A DNA stretch of 64,000 bases from Castellaniella sp049651205 (GCF_049651205.1 NZ_JBASBR010000012.1:62001-126000); one strand, 5' to 3'; counted from the first letter of the stretch, positions 7,749-16,346 are shown. The notes: generated by a model from the letters alone, not told the origin. Numbers and translations are program-made.

Positions 7749-8281
7749 ACCACCAACCCAGACTCGGGAGCCACTCCCGTCACTGGGACATCCAGCATGG
7801 GCGATTGTGCTTCTGAGGCCGGGATCAGATCGGTACCAGCTTCAATTAGATCCACCACCCGCTCAAGCGAGAGCGTAATGGTGGCCTGTTCGAGTTCCGG
7901 CAGCGCGTTAAGGGACTCTGCCAGCTTTTGCTGCAAAGGTGAAGGAGTATCGTGGGCCAGCTGCCGACCAGCATCTGTAGCACTGACAAAGACAATGCGA
8001 CGGTCGGCACGGCCGCGCTCGCGGACGATCAGACCTTTGTCTTCGAGGCGATCCAGAATACCTACCACCGTACTGGCACTGACGTGAACCTCGCGGCTGA
8101 TGGCTGTAGCAGTTAGCGGACCTTTGTCGAGAACAGTGCGCAAGCACACCAGTTGCGGGCCTGTGATGTGATTACAAGCAGACAATTGCCGGGAATGCAG
8201 GGCCACTGCCCGAGTAATGCGACGTAAGGCTCTCAAGATGCGCAAGTCATATGCTTGCTGCGCACCCGCTTCGGTATTCAT
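7745..8281 (-). CDS. ectR: MarR-family regulator of the ectoine operon
   Basis: A MarR-type winged-helix protein (178 aa from the chosen start). The DNA-binding region is ISREVHVSASTVVGILDRLEDKGL with wing GRADRRIVFVSAT. It is the first gene of ectRABCD and probably represses its own operon, as MarR-type EctR1 does in methylotrophs. I chose ATG 8281; GTG 8293 is in frame, but AAGGAG abuts it too closely, whereas it is 11 nt from the ATG. The C-terminal tail beyond residue 150 is longer than usual. Confidence 0.85.
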   Translation of the reverse strand: MNTEAGAQQAYDLRILRALRRITRAVALHSRQLSACNHITGPQLVCLRTVLDKGPLTATAISREVHVSASTVVGILDRLEDKGLIVRERGRADRRIVFVSATDAGRQLAHDTPSPLQQKLAESLNALPELEQATITLSLERVVDLIEAGTDLIPASEAQSPMLDVPVTGVAPESGLVV

Positions 8282-8305
8282 GGCGAGTTCCACTCCTTCT
8301 AAATA

Positions 8306-8346
8306 ATTTCGACTGAAATCATAAGTCTATTAATCATCAGAGTCAA
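8306..8346 (-). promoter_or_regulatory. ectRABCD promoter and candidate EctR operator
   Basis: On the minus strand TTGACT (8346-8341) and TATGAT (8323-8318) are separated by 17 bp, a near-consensus sigma70 promoter. A short inverted repeat, ATTTC-N4-GAAAT (8306-8319), covers the start-site side of the -10 box and is a plausible EctR binding site. The operator assignment is inference. Confidence 0.7.
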
Positions 8347-8382
8347 GAATGATTGCACCTTCTTACCCCTGTGCATGGCCAT

Positions 8383-8424
8383 AAAAAAACACCCGGAAGC
8401 GCGTGTTGATGCGGCTTTCGGGTG
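8383..8424 (-). terminator. nirK terminator
   Basis: On the minus strand CACCCGAAAGC and GCTTCCGGGTG pair (one G-U) and are followed by seven T residues. It lies 50 nt after the nirK stop and before the ectR promoter, separating the two minus-strand units. Confidence 0.85.
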
Positions 8425-8475
8425 CTTTGGATGCAAACGGGCTGTCAGGCAGGCTTCCTGCCCAACAGACCAGGA

Positions 8476-9879
8476 CTAGTGCCCCGAGTTGGGGTCAATC
8501 GCCTCGTCGCTATGAAAGATCGTATGGTCTTCCTTGCCTTTGACAGTAAGAAAGCCTCCCACGCCTTTTTCAGCACGAGACAGGGCATGATCCACCAGCA
8601 GATAACGGCCGGGATAGTCGGTTTTAAACTCGACCATGGTGGCGCCACCGGGTGGCACCATGGTGGTTTGCACGTCGGTCAGGGGCTTGCTGGTGAGAGA
8701 AGCCTGGTCGTATACCTTGTCGAACACCTCACCAATGACGTGGAAGCTCGAGATCAGGTTGGGACCACCCACACCAAAGAAGATACGCACGGTGTCGCCC
8801 ACTTTGGATTCCATGTGGTATACCTTGGTCAGGGCATCCATCGAGCCGTTGAACATCACGTGCTCGGGATTCTCGGCCAGCAGCTTCTCGAGAGAGAACT
8901 CTTGCAGGCCACTGGCACCGTGCGACCGGGCCGTGTAGAGCTCGCCCTGCATCACATAAAACTCGTGATCCACTTTGGGCAGCCCTCCCTCGGGTTCGAC
9001 CAGAATCATGCCGTACATGCCATTGGTGATGTGCTGGGCCACCATCGGAGTGGCGCAGTGATACACGAACAGCCCCACATGATTGGCTTTAAACGAAAAC
9101 GACTTGGTTTGCCCCGGAGCCACCTGAGTGACAGCCGCCCCGCCGCCAGGACCCGTGACCGCATGCAAATCGATAGAGTGGATATGCGTGCTGTCTTTGG
9201 CATTGGTGATGTTCAGGGTCACCGTGTCACCCACCCGCACACGGACAAACGGCCCAGGCACCTTGTTGTTAAACGTCCAGAAACGATAGGTGCTGTTGTC
9301 GCCCAGGCGGCCTTCAATCTCGGTCGTCAGGAGATCAACCGTTACTTTCTTGGGCCCACGCTTGCCCACTGGCGTACCCACCTGGGTGGGGTCGTGTGCA
9401 ATCTGTGGCGCCTTGGGTGTGGTGTCTTCGGCAACGTCACCCACAATCACCTTGCCCACCATCCCGGCCGCCTTGTGGCCAGGCAGCGTGCAGTAGTACT
9501 CGAAGGTACCATTTTTGGACGCACGAAACACAATGGCCGTGGCGGCACCTTTGCCGGAAATATGGTCTGACTGCGCCTTGAAATCCGGCACTGCTATATC
9601 GTGGGTAGCACCATCGTCATTGATCAGATTGATCTGCACCACTGCACCTTCAGGCACCCGAAGATCAGGGTTGATCTGATCGGCGAGCTCTCCCTTGTCA
9701 CCAACAAATACCAGCTTGCCATCCGCAATGGCAGTTCGTAATGTAAAGGTAACATCCGGTTTATAGGTGACGTCCTGGCTACCGTGGCCGGCTGGGCCGT
9801 CATCGGCCCAGGCCGGGCCAAAGCCAAGCCCGATTGCCGCCAGTAAAAGGCCGCCAAAAAGGTGTCGGATCACTGACAT
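8476..9879 (-). CDS. nirK: Copper nitrite reductase with extra N-terminal cupredoxin domain
   Basis: Periplasmic enzyme (467 aa) reducing nitrite to nitric oxide. A signal peptide ends about residue 25 (GPAWA). Residues 35-150 form an added cupredoxin domain with a complete type-1 copper set: H93, C130, H135, M140. The NirK core follows: H234, C275, H283, M288 for type-1 copper, H239, H274, H431 for type-2 copper, and catalytic D237 and H380. Ordinary NirK is about 360-380 aa; the N-terminal fusion resembles the Hyphomicrobium denitrificans type. No nor or nos genes are nearby. It is followed by its own terminator. A recognisable FNR or NsrR box upstream was not found. Confidence 0.95.
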   Translation of the reverse strand: MSVIRHLFGGLLLAAIGLGFGPAWADDGPAGHGSQDVTYKPDVTFTLRTAIADGKLVFVGDKGELADQINPDLRVPEGAVVQINLINDDGATHDIAVPDFKAQSDHISGKGAATAIVFRASKNGTFEYYCTLPGHKAAGMVGKVIVGDVAEDTTPKAPQIAHDPTQVGTPVGKRGPKKVTVDLLTTEIEGRLGDNSTYRFWTFNNKVPGPFVRVRVGDTVTLNITNAKDSTHIHSIDLHAVTGPGGGAAVTQVAPGQTKSFSFKANHVGLFVYHCATPMVAQHITNGMYGMILVEPEGGLPKVDHEFYVMQGELYTARSHGASGLQEFSLEKLLAENPEHVMFNGSMDALTKVYHMESKVGDTVRIFFGVGGPNLISSFHVIGEVFDKVYDQASLTSKPLTDVQTTMVPPGGATMVEFKTDYPGRYLLVDHALSRAEKGVGGFLTVKGKEDHTIFHSDEAIDPNSGH

Positions 9880-10107
9880 GTTTCCCCCGTGATGAAATAA
9901 AGTGAATGCCTTTACCCCTAAAAAATAGAGGCTTCAAGCAATAGCGCTACTTTACAGTGAATTGTCAGGTGATATACCGGGGATTCACCAGCGACATCGA
10001 CAAAAAGCAAGGAACAGAGGCATGTTGCCTGCATTAACCTGCCAAATGGCACAAAAATAGCCTCAGAGAACCTATAATTCCTTTAAATATGCAGGGCTTC
10101 TTCTTGC

Positions 10108-10902
10108 ATGCCGTTTTTGGATGTCACCTTGCAGGCTAACAACTTCGCCGCCAGACCCGTCGCTCGCATGACGTCGCTCAAGCGCGTCACTGTGACACCC
10201 GACGCCACCCGCTGCTCGACGTGCATGCTCAATGCAATCTGCCTGCCTCTGGGGATGGCACGCAATGATGTGGTCAAGATGGACGAGCTCATCAAAGAAC
10301 GTCTGCGCGTACCCAAAGGCCGCACGCTGTACCGCCAAGGCGACCCCGCAGAGGCCATCTACGGCTTGCGCTCGGGCTCGATGAAAACACAGATCGAAGA
10401 TGCTGCCGGCCTGATACAGATCACGGGCTTTTTGCTGCCTGGCGAAATTCTTGGCATCGACGGCCTGATGAACGCTACACAGTTATCACACGCCATTGCC
10501 CTCGAAGACACTGAAATCTGCGTCATCCGCCTGGATGAAATGGATCAAGTAGCTGCTGAACTGCCCAGCCTCAACCTGCAACTGCGCCGCCTCATGAGCA
10601 AAGAAATCAGCCGCTCGCACCAGCAGCTGCTCACCATCAGTGGCTTGCGCTCCGAGCAGCGCCTAGCGGCGTTTTTGCTCAATTTGTCGCAACGACTTAG
10701 CGTACTGGGATACTCGCCTTATCAGTTTTTCCTGCGCATGAGCCGCGAAGAAATCGGCAATTTCCTGGGGCTTACCCTGGAGACGGTGAGCCGGCTATTT
10801 TCTCGATTTGCCCGCGAAGGACTGATCCGCATTCAGCAACGCGAAGTACAGATTCTGGATCTCACAGGCCTGCAGAACCTATCGGGCGGCGATTGCGCCT
10901 GA
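10108..10902 (+). CDS. fnr: FNR-type oxygen-sensing transcription regulator
   Basis: Crp/FNR regulator (264 aa). C36, C39, C45 (CSTCMLNAIC) and C138 match the four ligands of the E. coli FNR [4Fe-4S] cluster. A cNMP-like beta barrel follows, then a helix-turn-helix with recognition helix TLETVSRLFSRF (E--SR), which predicts binding to TTGAT-N4-ATCAA. Two exact sites occur nearby, before ccoN and the CcoI-like gene, so it is the likely regulator of this respiratory block. The start is uncertain: ATG 10108 has only a distant AGGG, and ATG 10168 is also possible while keeping all four Cys. Confidence 0.93.
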   Translation: MPFLDVTLQANNFAARPVARMTSLKRVTVTPDATRCSTCMLNAICLPLGMARNDVVKMDELIKERLRVPKGRTLYRQGDPAEAIYGLRSGSMKTQIEDAAGLIQITGFLLPGEILGIDGLMNATQLSHAIALEDTEICVIRLDEMDQVAAELPSLNLQLRRLMSKEISRSHQQLLTISGLRSEQRLAAFLLNLSQRLSVLGYSPYQFFLRMSREEIGNFLGLTLETVSRLFSRFAREGLIRIQQREVQILDLTGLQNLSGGDCA

Positions 10903-11007
10903 GCCCGCAGCCATTGGCCAGCAGGCAACTGCGCATCCACTTGCATTAAAGCAATACCAGAAACCTCGCAAAGAGGCCGCCTTCAGGCGACCGCGCGGCA
11001 CCTGGCA

Positions 11008-11259
11008 TTAATCCAGCGGCTCGTCAAATTCGTCCAGCAACACACCACGCGGCGCAATCCGTAGCGTCAGGGCACTGGACAGCGCCGCCATGACCCAAAA
11101 CAAGAAAAACCCGAAGGTATAGACCGTTGGCCGTCCTGCGCGAAACTGCTCTAGAAAGATCATGTCCATTGGATCCACGAGCGCAAACACCACGGCACTG
11201 GTGACGCCCGCCATCAAGAACGACGGCCATAAAATCCACATCAGATAATGAGTTTTCAA
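11008..11259 (-). CDS. Small two-helix membrane protein at the end of the cco cluster
   Basis: Unrecognised protein of 83 aa with two predicted membrane helices (WILWPSFLMAGVTSAVVFAL and FGFFLFWVMAALSSALTL) joined by a polar loop, and an acidic tail (DEFDEPLD). I prefer a TTG start at 11259 because GAGGAG lies about 8 nt upstream. An in-frame ATG at 11286 would add nine residues and start 2 nt after the ccoH stop. The co-directional, tight spacing suggests a role linked to the cbb3 oxidase or its assembly, but no family function is claimed. Confidence 0.75.
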   Translation of the reverse strand: MKTHYLMWILWPSFLMAGVTSAVVFALVDPMDMIFLEQFRAGRPTVYTFGFFLFWVMAALSSALTLRIAPRGVLLDEFDEPLD

Positions 11260-11288
11260 TGCGGGTCTCCTCGAATCAACAGACATCG

Positions 11289-11525
11289 CTACCGGGCATC
11301 CTGCACAGGGGGCACAACCACCAGCCCCTGGCGCACGCCCCCATCATGGATTTCCTGGCCACCATAGGCATGAAACGCCAGCACAATGGTGATGACACAG
11401 GCCACCACCACAATTGCGGGCCCCAGCAACAATAGCCAGGGCCAGCGATGACGCCACCAGGGCTGGCCCTCGGACAGCAATCGGGTATCTTTTACGGGGG
11501 CGGACACAGGCTTATCGGGGAACAT
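11289..11525 (-). CDS. ccoH: CcoH/FixH-like short membrane protein
   Basis: 78-aa protein with one membrane helix (WPWLLLLGPAIVVVACVITIVLAF), then a short periplasmic tail (IHDGGVRQGLVV) that resembles the start of the FixH domain. It is about half the length of ordinary CcoH/FixH, so the assignment leans on position: its start overlaps the ccoG end by 14 bp. It would assist cbb3 oxidase assembly. Confidence 0.6.
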   Translation of the reverse strand: MFPDKPVSAPVKDTRLLSEGQPWWRHRWPWLLLLGPAIVVVACVITIVLAFHAYGGQEIHDGGVRQGLVVVPPVQDAR

Positions 11526-13020
11526 AAAAACTGGATTGCTCTATCACTGTGGTGTCTTGCTGATCCGCCCGCTGGCCCACGGCCCGAAAGTGGATGTCGT
11601 ACAAACCGGGGACAAGCTCCGCTGCCGGTGCCCGCAAGACCACCGGCACCAATTTGTTGGAGGAGCCCTCAAGCTGCACGGTTGTGGCACCTTCATCGGC
11701 TGTGTGCAACTGCAAGCCGGCCACACCCGCAGCCGACAGATCGAGCACAACCGGCGCTTCGGAAGAGTTGATGATCTGCAGGCGATACACGTTTTCGATC
11801 TGACCACCGGCCACCTCACGCCCCAACGCCCCGCGATCACGGATCACATCCACACGCAAGGTGGTGCGATTGACCAGAGAGAACACAAAGCCAATGGCAA
11901 TAGCGCCCAGCAGCGCCGAATACGCCAGCACGCGTGGACGCAACAAGCGACGGCGTACCTGCGGCTGAGACAGACGCTCGGTGATGGCATTGCCTGAGGT
12001 GTAACGGATCAGGCCAGGCTCGTAGCCCATTTTGTCCATGACAGAGTCGCAGGCATCCACACAGGCGCCGCAGCCGATGCACATATATTGCAGGCCATCG
12101 CGAATATCAATCCCCGTGGGGCACACCTGAACGCACAGGCTGCAGTCGACGCAATCGCCCATGCCGGCTTCTTTGTGGTCGATCTTGCGCGAGCGGCCTC
12201 CGCGAGGCTCGCCACGCACATGATCGTAAGTGACCACAAACGTGTCGTCGTCCACCATCACACTTTGAAACCGGGCATACGGGCACATGTACTTGCAAAC
12301 GGCTTCGCGCATGAAGCCCGCATTGCCCCAGGTGGCAAAGGCATAGAACAACATCCAGAACCACTGCCAGGGTCCAAGGGTAAATGCCAGCAGATGGGCG
12401 CCCAACTCTCGCACTGGCGCAAAATAGCCGATGAAGGTATAGCCTGTCCAGAGCGCAAGCAAAACCCAAAGTGCGTGTTTAGTGGCCTTCAGGCGCAGCT
12501 TGCGGGCATTCCAGGGTTGCTCGTCCAGGCGGATGCGCGCCAGCCGGTCACCCTCAACCCGCGTTTCGATCCACATGAAGAGTTCGGTGTACACCGTTTG
12601 TGGACAGGCATAACCACAAAACAGACGCCCTGCCATGGCTGTAAACAAAAACAACGCAAACGCCGACAGCACCAGCAACACGGCAAGATAAATGACATCC
12701 TGTGGCCACAGTACCATGCCAAACAGGTAAAACTTGCGCGCAGCAAGATCAAAGAGAACCGCTTGCCGACCATTCCATTGGATCCAGGGTAAACCGTAAA
12801 AAACGGCCTGGGTGAAGAACACCATCCATACCCGGATCTGGGCAAAACGCCCCTGCACCGAACGTGGATAAATTTTTGAGCGCACCTCGGCCAGGGCTTT
12901 CTCGACTTGCGGCGAGGTACCTCCACCGCCGGATCCTTTACGGATTCGACGCACTGGCTGCCAGTGGGCGTCCGACGCACCTGAAGCCTGGTTGTATGGT
13001 GAGGTGTCTTTGTTCGTCAT
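11512..13020 (-). CDS. ccoG: cbb3 oxidase accessory ferredoxin protein CcoG (RdxA/FixG)
   Basis: Inner-membrane polyferredoxin (502 aa) implicated in copper reduction during cbb3 oxidase assembly. It shows CGYACPQTVYTELFMWIE, CKYMCPYARFQSVMVD and two adjacent [4Fe-4S] motifs, CVDCSLCVQVCP and CIGCGACVDACD, between membrane helices, plus an Ig-like C-terminal domain typical of FixG. It begins 17 nt after ccoP and overlaps ccoH. Confidence 0.95.
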   Translation of the reverse strand: MTNKDTSPYNQASGASDAHWQPVRRIRKGSGGGGTSPQVEKALAEVRSKIYPRSVQGRFAQIRVWMVFFTQAVFYGLPWIQWNGRQAVLFDLAARKFYLFGMVLWPQDVIYLAVLLVLSAFALFLFTAMAGRLFCGYACPQTVYTELFMWIETRVEGDRLARIRLDEQPWNARKLRLKATKHALWVLLALWTGYTFIGYFAPVRELGAHLLAFTLGPWQWFWMLFYAFATWGNAGFMREAVCKYMCPYARFQSVMVDDDTFVVTYDHVRGEPRGGRSRKIDHKEAGMGDCVDCSLCVQVCPTGIDIRDGLQYMCIGCGACVDACDSVMDKMGYEPGLIRYTSGNAITERLSQPQVRRRLLRPRVLAYSALLGAIAIGFVFSLVNRTTLRVDVIRDRGALGREVAGGQIENVYRLQIINSSEAPVVLDLSAAGVAGLQLHTADEGATTVQLEGSSNKLVPVVLRAPAAELVPGLYDIHFRAVGQRADQQDTTVIEQSSFYVPR

Positions 13021-13037
13021 GATCTTTGCCCGCCAGC

Positions 13038-13940
13038 CTAACGGTTGGATTGCCCCCAGACCCAGGCTGTCAGCAGACGGATCTGCTCGGGGGTGAGGTA
13101 GGTCTCCTGTGCCGGCATCTGGTTATCGCGTCCATTAAGGATAGTTTCCACGATGGTGGCCTCGGAGCTGCCATACAGCCAGGTGCCATCTGTCAGGTTG
13201 GGCGCCCCCATCAGCGGATTACCCTTGCCTTCTGCTCCGTGACAAGCCGCACAATAGGTTTCAAACCCCCGTTTGCCAGCATTGAGACGCAGCGGATCGT
13301 GGGCCAAGCCGGAAAACGACCGTACATACTGCGCAATCGCGGAGGCATCCTCGGGCTTGATCATGGCTGCCCAGGCGGGCATTACCCCGTGGCGTCCTTT
13401 GGTGATGGTTTGCAGGATTTGCTCGGGTTCTCCGCCCCACAGCCAGTCTGAATCTGTCAGATTGGGAAACCCTCGTCCACCCTTGGCATCAGAACCGTGA
13501 CATTGTGCACAGTTATTGAGAAACAGCCGTTGCCCAATGGTACGGGCCTGATCGTCATTGGCGATCTCGGGGACAGGCATCTCTCGAAAGCGTTCGTAGA
13601 CCGGCTGAATCCGGATATTGAGCGCCTGTTGATCCTGCACGACTTCCTGGCCGGCGGTAAAACCAAGCAGACCCTTGTAGCTGCCCAGGCCGGGATAAAG
13701 CACCAGATACCCTAGTGCAGCGGCACACAGCAGCAAATACATCACCGTCCACCACCGGGGCACCGGGTTATTGAGCTCGGTGAGATCATCGTCCCAGACA
13801 TGACCGGTGCTCTCGACGGCCTGCACATTGCGCTTGAGCCAGGCCCGCTGGGAAAACAGCAGATACACGCACCAGACAATACCGCCCAGGGCAATCACCG
13901 CAATGTAGTAGCTCCAGAAACTGCTGATGAAATCACTCAT
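13038..13940 (-). CDS. ccoP: cbb3 cytochrome oxidase subunit III, dihaem cytochrome c
   Basis: 300-aa membrane-anchored dihaem subunit that passes electrons to the catalytic subunit. An N-terminal CcoQ-like helix, a second membrane helix (WWTVMYLLLCAAALGYLVLY), then two haem c sites, CAQCH and CAACH, with distal Met candidates. The start at 13940 (MSDFISSF) is chosen because it lies within the end of ccoQ (8-bp overlap), and a longer frame back to 14057 encodes no family sequence. Confidence 0.97.
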   Translation of the reverse strand: MSDFISSFWSYYIAVIALGGIVWCVYLLFSQRAWLKRNVQAVESTGHVWDDDLTELNNPVPRWWTVMYLLLCAAALGYLVLYPGLGSYKGLLGFTAGQEVVQDQQALNIRIQPVYERFREMPVPEIANDDQARTIGQRLFLNNCAQCHGSDAKGGRGFPNLTDSDWLWGGEPEQILQTITKGRHGVMPAWAAMIKPEDASAIAQYVRSFSGLAHDPLRLNAGKRGFETYCAACHGAEGKGNPLMGAPNLTDGTWLYGSSEATIVETILNGRDNQMPAQETYLTPEQIRLLTAWVWGQSNR

Positions 13941-14109
13941 GGCTATCCCCGATTGGCTGGTTTTTTTGATATTCCTCGGGCAGGGAAAATGGCAACTGCG
14001 CCGCCTGACGATTGGCCTCGACGCGGTGAGCAGACCAGGCCCACCAGACAATGCCAATAAAGGTAATCATGGCCAGAACAGTGACAAACCCGTTGACGAT
14101 CGCCAACAT
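13933..14109 (-). CDS. ccoQ: cbb3 oxidase small subunit CcoQ
   Basis: 58-aa single-helix protein (helix about residues 8-26, FVTVLAMITFIGIVWWAWSA) with a charged cytosolic tail. It fits exactly between ccoO (2-nt spacing) and ccoP (8-bp overlap). The position, length and W-x-W helix end are typical of CcoQ, which stabilises the CcoNO-CcoP complex. Confidence 0.9.
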   Translation of the reverse strand: MLAIVNGFVTVLAMITFIGIVWWAWSAHRVEANRQAAQLPFSLPEEYQKNQPIGDSHE

Positions 14110-14110
14110 C

Positions 14111-14767
14111 TCAACGCCCTCCGCTTGTCATGATGTTTTCGGCGGCGGCACGCCCGCCAACCCCAAGCCCTTGCAAATAAGCCACCACGGCGTCTTCTTC
14201 GGTTTTGCCCTTAAGCTGCGCCGGAGCGGCAGCGATATCCTCATCGGTATAGGGCACGCCCAGTGTGCGCAGCACCCGCATGCGTTCCTGAACATCGGCG
14301 CCAGCGACACTGTTGTGCTGCAGCCAGGCGTAAGCAGGCATGTTGGATTCTTTCACCACATCACGCGGATTGCGCAGATGGATACGGTGCCATTCATCCG
14401 AATAGCGCTGACCTACACGCGCCAGATCAGGGCCTGTGCGCTTGGACCCCCAGAGAAACGGACGCTCATAGACTGACTCGGCGGCAATCGAGTAAGGCCC
14501 GTAGCGCTGCACTTCGGATTGCAGCTTGCGGATCTGCTGCGAATGACAACCGACACAGCCTTCGCGGATATAGACGTCCCGGCCCACCAGACGCAGGGGC
14601 TCGTAGGGAGTGACACCTGGCACTGCGGTGGTGGTGGAATGCTGAAAAAACAGCGGAATGATCTGAACCAGCCCCGAGAACGAAACCACCACGATGCTGA
14701 AAAGAATCAGCAACCCGACATTGCGCTCGAGCAACTCGTGCGAAAAGCGTTTTTTCTTGCCAGACAT
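14111..14767 (-). CDS. ccoO: cbb3 cytochrome oxidase subunit II, monohaem cytochrome c
   Basis: 218-aa membrane-anchored cytochrome c. An N-terminal helix (NVGLLILFSIVVVSFSGLVQIIPLFF) precedes a single haem site in YIREGCVGCHSQQIR and the CcoO block PYSIAAESVYERPFLWGSKRTGPDLARVG. Start MSGKKKRF at 14767 lies 10 nt after ccoN, behind AAGGAG; the frame extends upstream into ccoN without family similarity. Confidence 0.97.
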   Translation of the reverse strand: MSGKKKRFSHELLERNVGLLILFSIVVVSFSGLVQIIPLFFQHSTTTAVPGVTPYEPLRLVGRDVYIREGCVGCHSQQIRKLQSEVQRYGPYSIAAESVYERPFLWGSKRTGPDLARVGQRYSDEWHRIHLRNPRDVVKESNMPAYAWLQHNSVAGADVQERMRVLRTLGVPYTDEDIAAAPAQLKGKTEEDAVVAYLQGLGVGGRAAAENIMTSGGR

Positions 14768-14777
14768 GGTCAACTCC

Positions 14778-16256
14778 TTAGGCCGATGCCGGTATGGCGG
14801 TTGAAACGGAATATGCATCCGGCGCATGAAGCGGCACCACAGGATTGACGCGCTCCTGGCCACGAACGGTAAGCCAGGTGTTCCAGGCCATCAGGCACAT
14901 GCCCGACAAGAAGAACAGGCCGCCGATCATGCGGATGGTGTAGAAGGGGTAGGTAGACTTCACAACCTCTACGAAACTGTAGGTGAGCATGCCGTCAGCC
15001 CCTGTGGCCCGCCACATCAGGCCTTGCATGACACCGGCAATCCACATCGAAGCGATATACAGCACCACGCCCAGCGTGGCCAGCCAAAAATGCAGGTTGA
15101 TGAGATCAGGCCGAGCCATGGATTGGCGGCCATACAGGCGCGGGATCAGGTAGTACAGCGACCCGAAGGTGATCATCGCCACCCAACCCAGCGCCCCGGC
15201 GTGCACGTGGCCGACGGTCCAGTCGGTGTAATGCGAAAGTGCATTGACCGTACGGATGGACATCATCGACCCCTCGAAGGTTGCCATGCCGTAAAAGGAC
15301 AACGCCACGACCAGGAACTTGAGGATAGGGTCGGTGCGCAGCTTATGCCAGGCCCCGGATACCGTCATGATGCCGTTGATCATCCCACCCCAGGAAGGCG
15401 CCAACAGAATCAGCGAAAACGCCATGCCCAGGGATTGCGTCCAGTCGGGCAATGAGGTGTACAGCAAGTGATGTGGCCCGGCCCACATATAGGTAAAGGC
15501 CAGCGCCCAGAAGTGGACAATCGACAGCCGATATGAATAAATCGGCCGCCCGGCTTGCTTGGGTACGAAGTAATACATCATGCCCAGGAAACTGGTGGTC
15601 AGAAAGAACCCCACCGCATTATGGCCGTACCACCATTGCACCATGGCATCCTGGACGCCTGCGTAGGCGGAATAGGATTTCCAGGCCGATACCGGGAGCT
15701 CGAGGTTATTGAAAATATGCAGAATCGCGATGGTGAGGATGTAGGATCCAAAAAACCAGTTGGCCACATAAATGTGGCGCATACGACGCTTGGCAATGGT
15801 GCCAAAGAACACGATGGCATAGGCCACCCAAACAAGGGTGATCAGGATATCCAGCGGCCATTCAAGCTCGGCGTATTCTTTGGTGGACGTAAAGCCCATG
15901 GGCAGGGTGATGACTGCGCCCACCAGCACGGCTTGCCAACCCCAAAAGGTAAAGGCCGCAAGCCTGTCTGAGAACAACCGTACCTGGCACGTGCGCTGCA
16001 CCACGTAATACGAGGTTGCAAAGAGGGCACTACCACCAAAGGCAAAAATGACCCCATTGGTATGCAGGGGGCGCAAACGGCCATAACTTAACCAGGGCGT
16101 ATTGAAATTCAGCTCGGGCCAGATCAATTGTGACGCAATCAGCACGCCCACAGCCATGCCGACGACACCCCAGAAGATCGTGGCGATGGTGAACTGACGC
16201 ACCACACCGTAATTGAAGGTTTCGGCCGGCGAACCTGGTTGCCCGGTCGTTGCCAT
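14778..16256 (-). CDS. ccoN: cbb3 cytochrome oxidase catalytic subunit I
   Basis: 492-aa haem-copper oxidase subunit with 12 or more membrane helices. Haem and Cu-B histidines are visible in LHTNGVIFAFGG, WWYGHNAVGFFLT, WAGPHHLLYTSLPDW and TDWTVGHVHAGALGW. It catalyses oxygen reduction at low oxygen tension. GAGGGG lies about 10 nt before the ATG. The gene heads ccoNOQPGH behind an FNR-type promoter (16305-16346). Confidence 0.97.
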   Translation of the reverse strand: MATTGQPGSPAETFNYGVVRQFTIATIFWGVVGMAVGVLIASQLIWPELNFNTPWLSYGRLRPLHTNGVIFAFGGSALFATSYYVVQRTCQVRLFSDRLAAFTFWGWQAVLVGAVITLPMGFTSTKEYAELEWPLDILITLVWVAYAIVFFGTIAKRRMRHIYVANWFFGSYILTIAILHIFNNLELPVSAWKSYSAYAGVQDAMVQWWYGHNAVGFFLTTSFLGMMYYFVPKQAGRPIYSYRLSIVHFWALAFTYMWAGPHHLLYTSLPDWTQSLGMAFSLILLAPSWGGMINGIMTVSGAWHKLRTDPILKFLVVALSFYGMATFEGSMMSIRTVNALSHYTDWTVGHVHAGALGWVAMITFGSLYYLIPRLYGRQSMARPDLINLHFWLATLGVVLYIASMWIAGVMQGLMWRATGADGMLTYSFVEVVKSTYPFYTIRMIGGLFFLSGMCLMAWNTWLTVRGQERVNPVVPLHAPDAYSVSTAIPASA

Positions 16257-16304
16257 AAGTGTTCCCCTCAGAACAAAATAAACGTTTGATTTTCAGCAAG
16301 CTGA

Positions 16305-16346
16305 ATAATCCCTGAAACTGCTGAAGTTAGTTTTGATTTACATCAA
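16305..16346 (-). promoter_or_regulatory. FNR-dependent ccoN promoter
   Basis: A perfect FNR box, TTGAT-TTAC-ATCAA, lies at 16333-16346. On the minus strand GATTAT at 16310-16305 is the -10 element, which places the start at about 16298, exactly 41.5 bp from the box centre as in class II FNR promoters. The box lies inside the last codons of ccoS. Confidence 0.9.

Noticed and set aside
8422..9570. 382-codon plus-strand frame opposite nirK
   Set aside because: Antisense shadow of nirK; His-rich nonsense composition and it runs through the nirK terminator.
9880..10107. FNR, NnrR or NsrR box before nirK
   Set aside because: The best candidate, TTGTC-N4-GATAT near 9961-9974, matches too poorly to either half-site; nitrite or oxygen control of nirK is left open.
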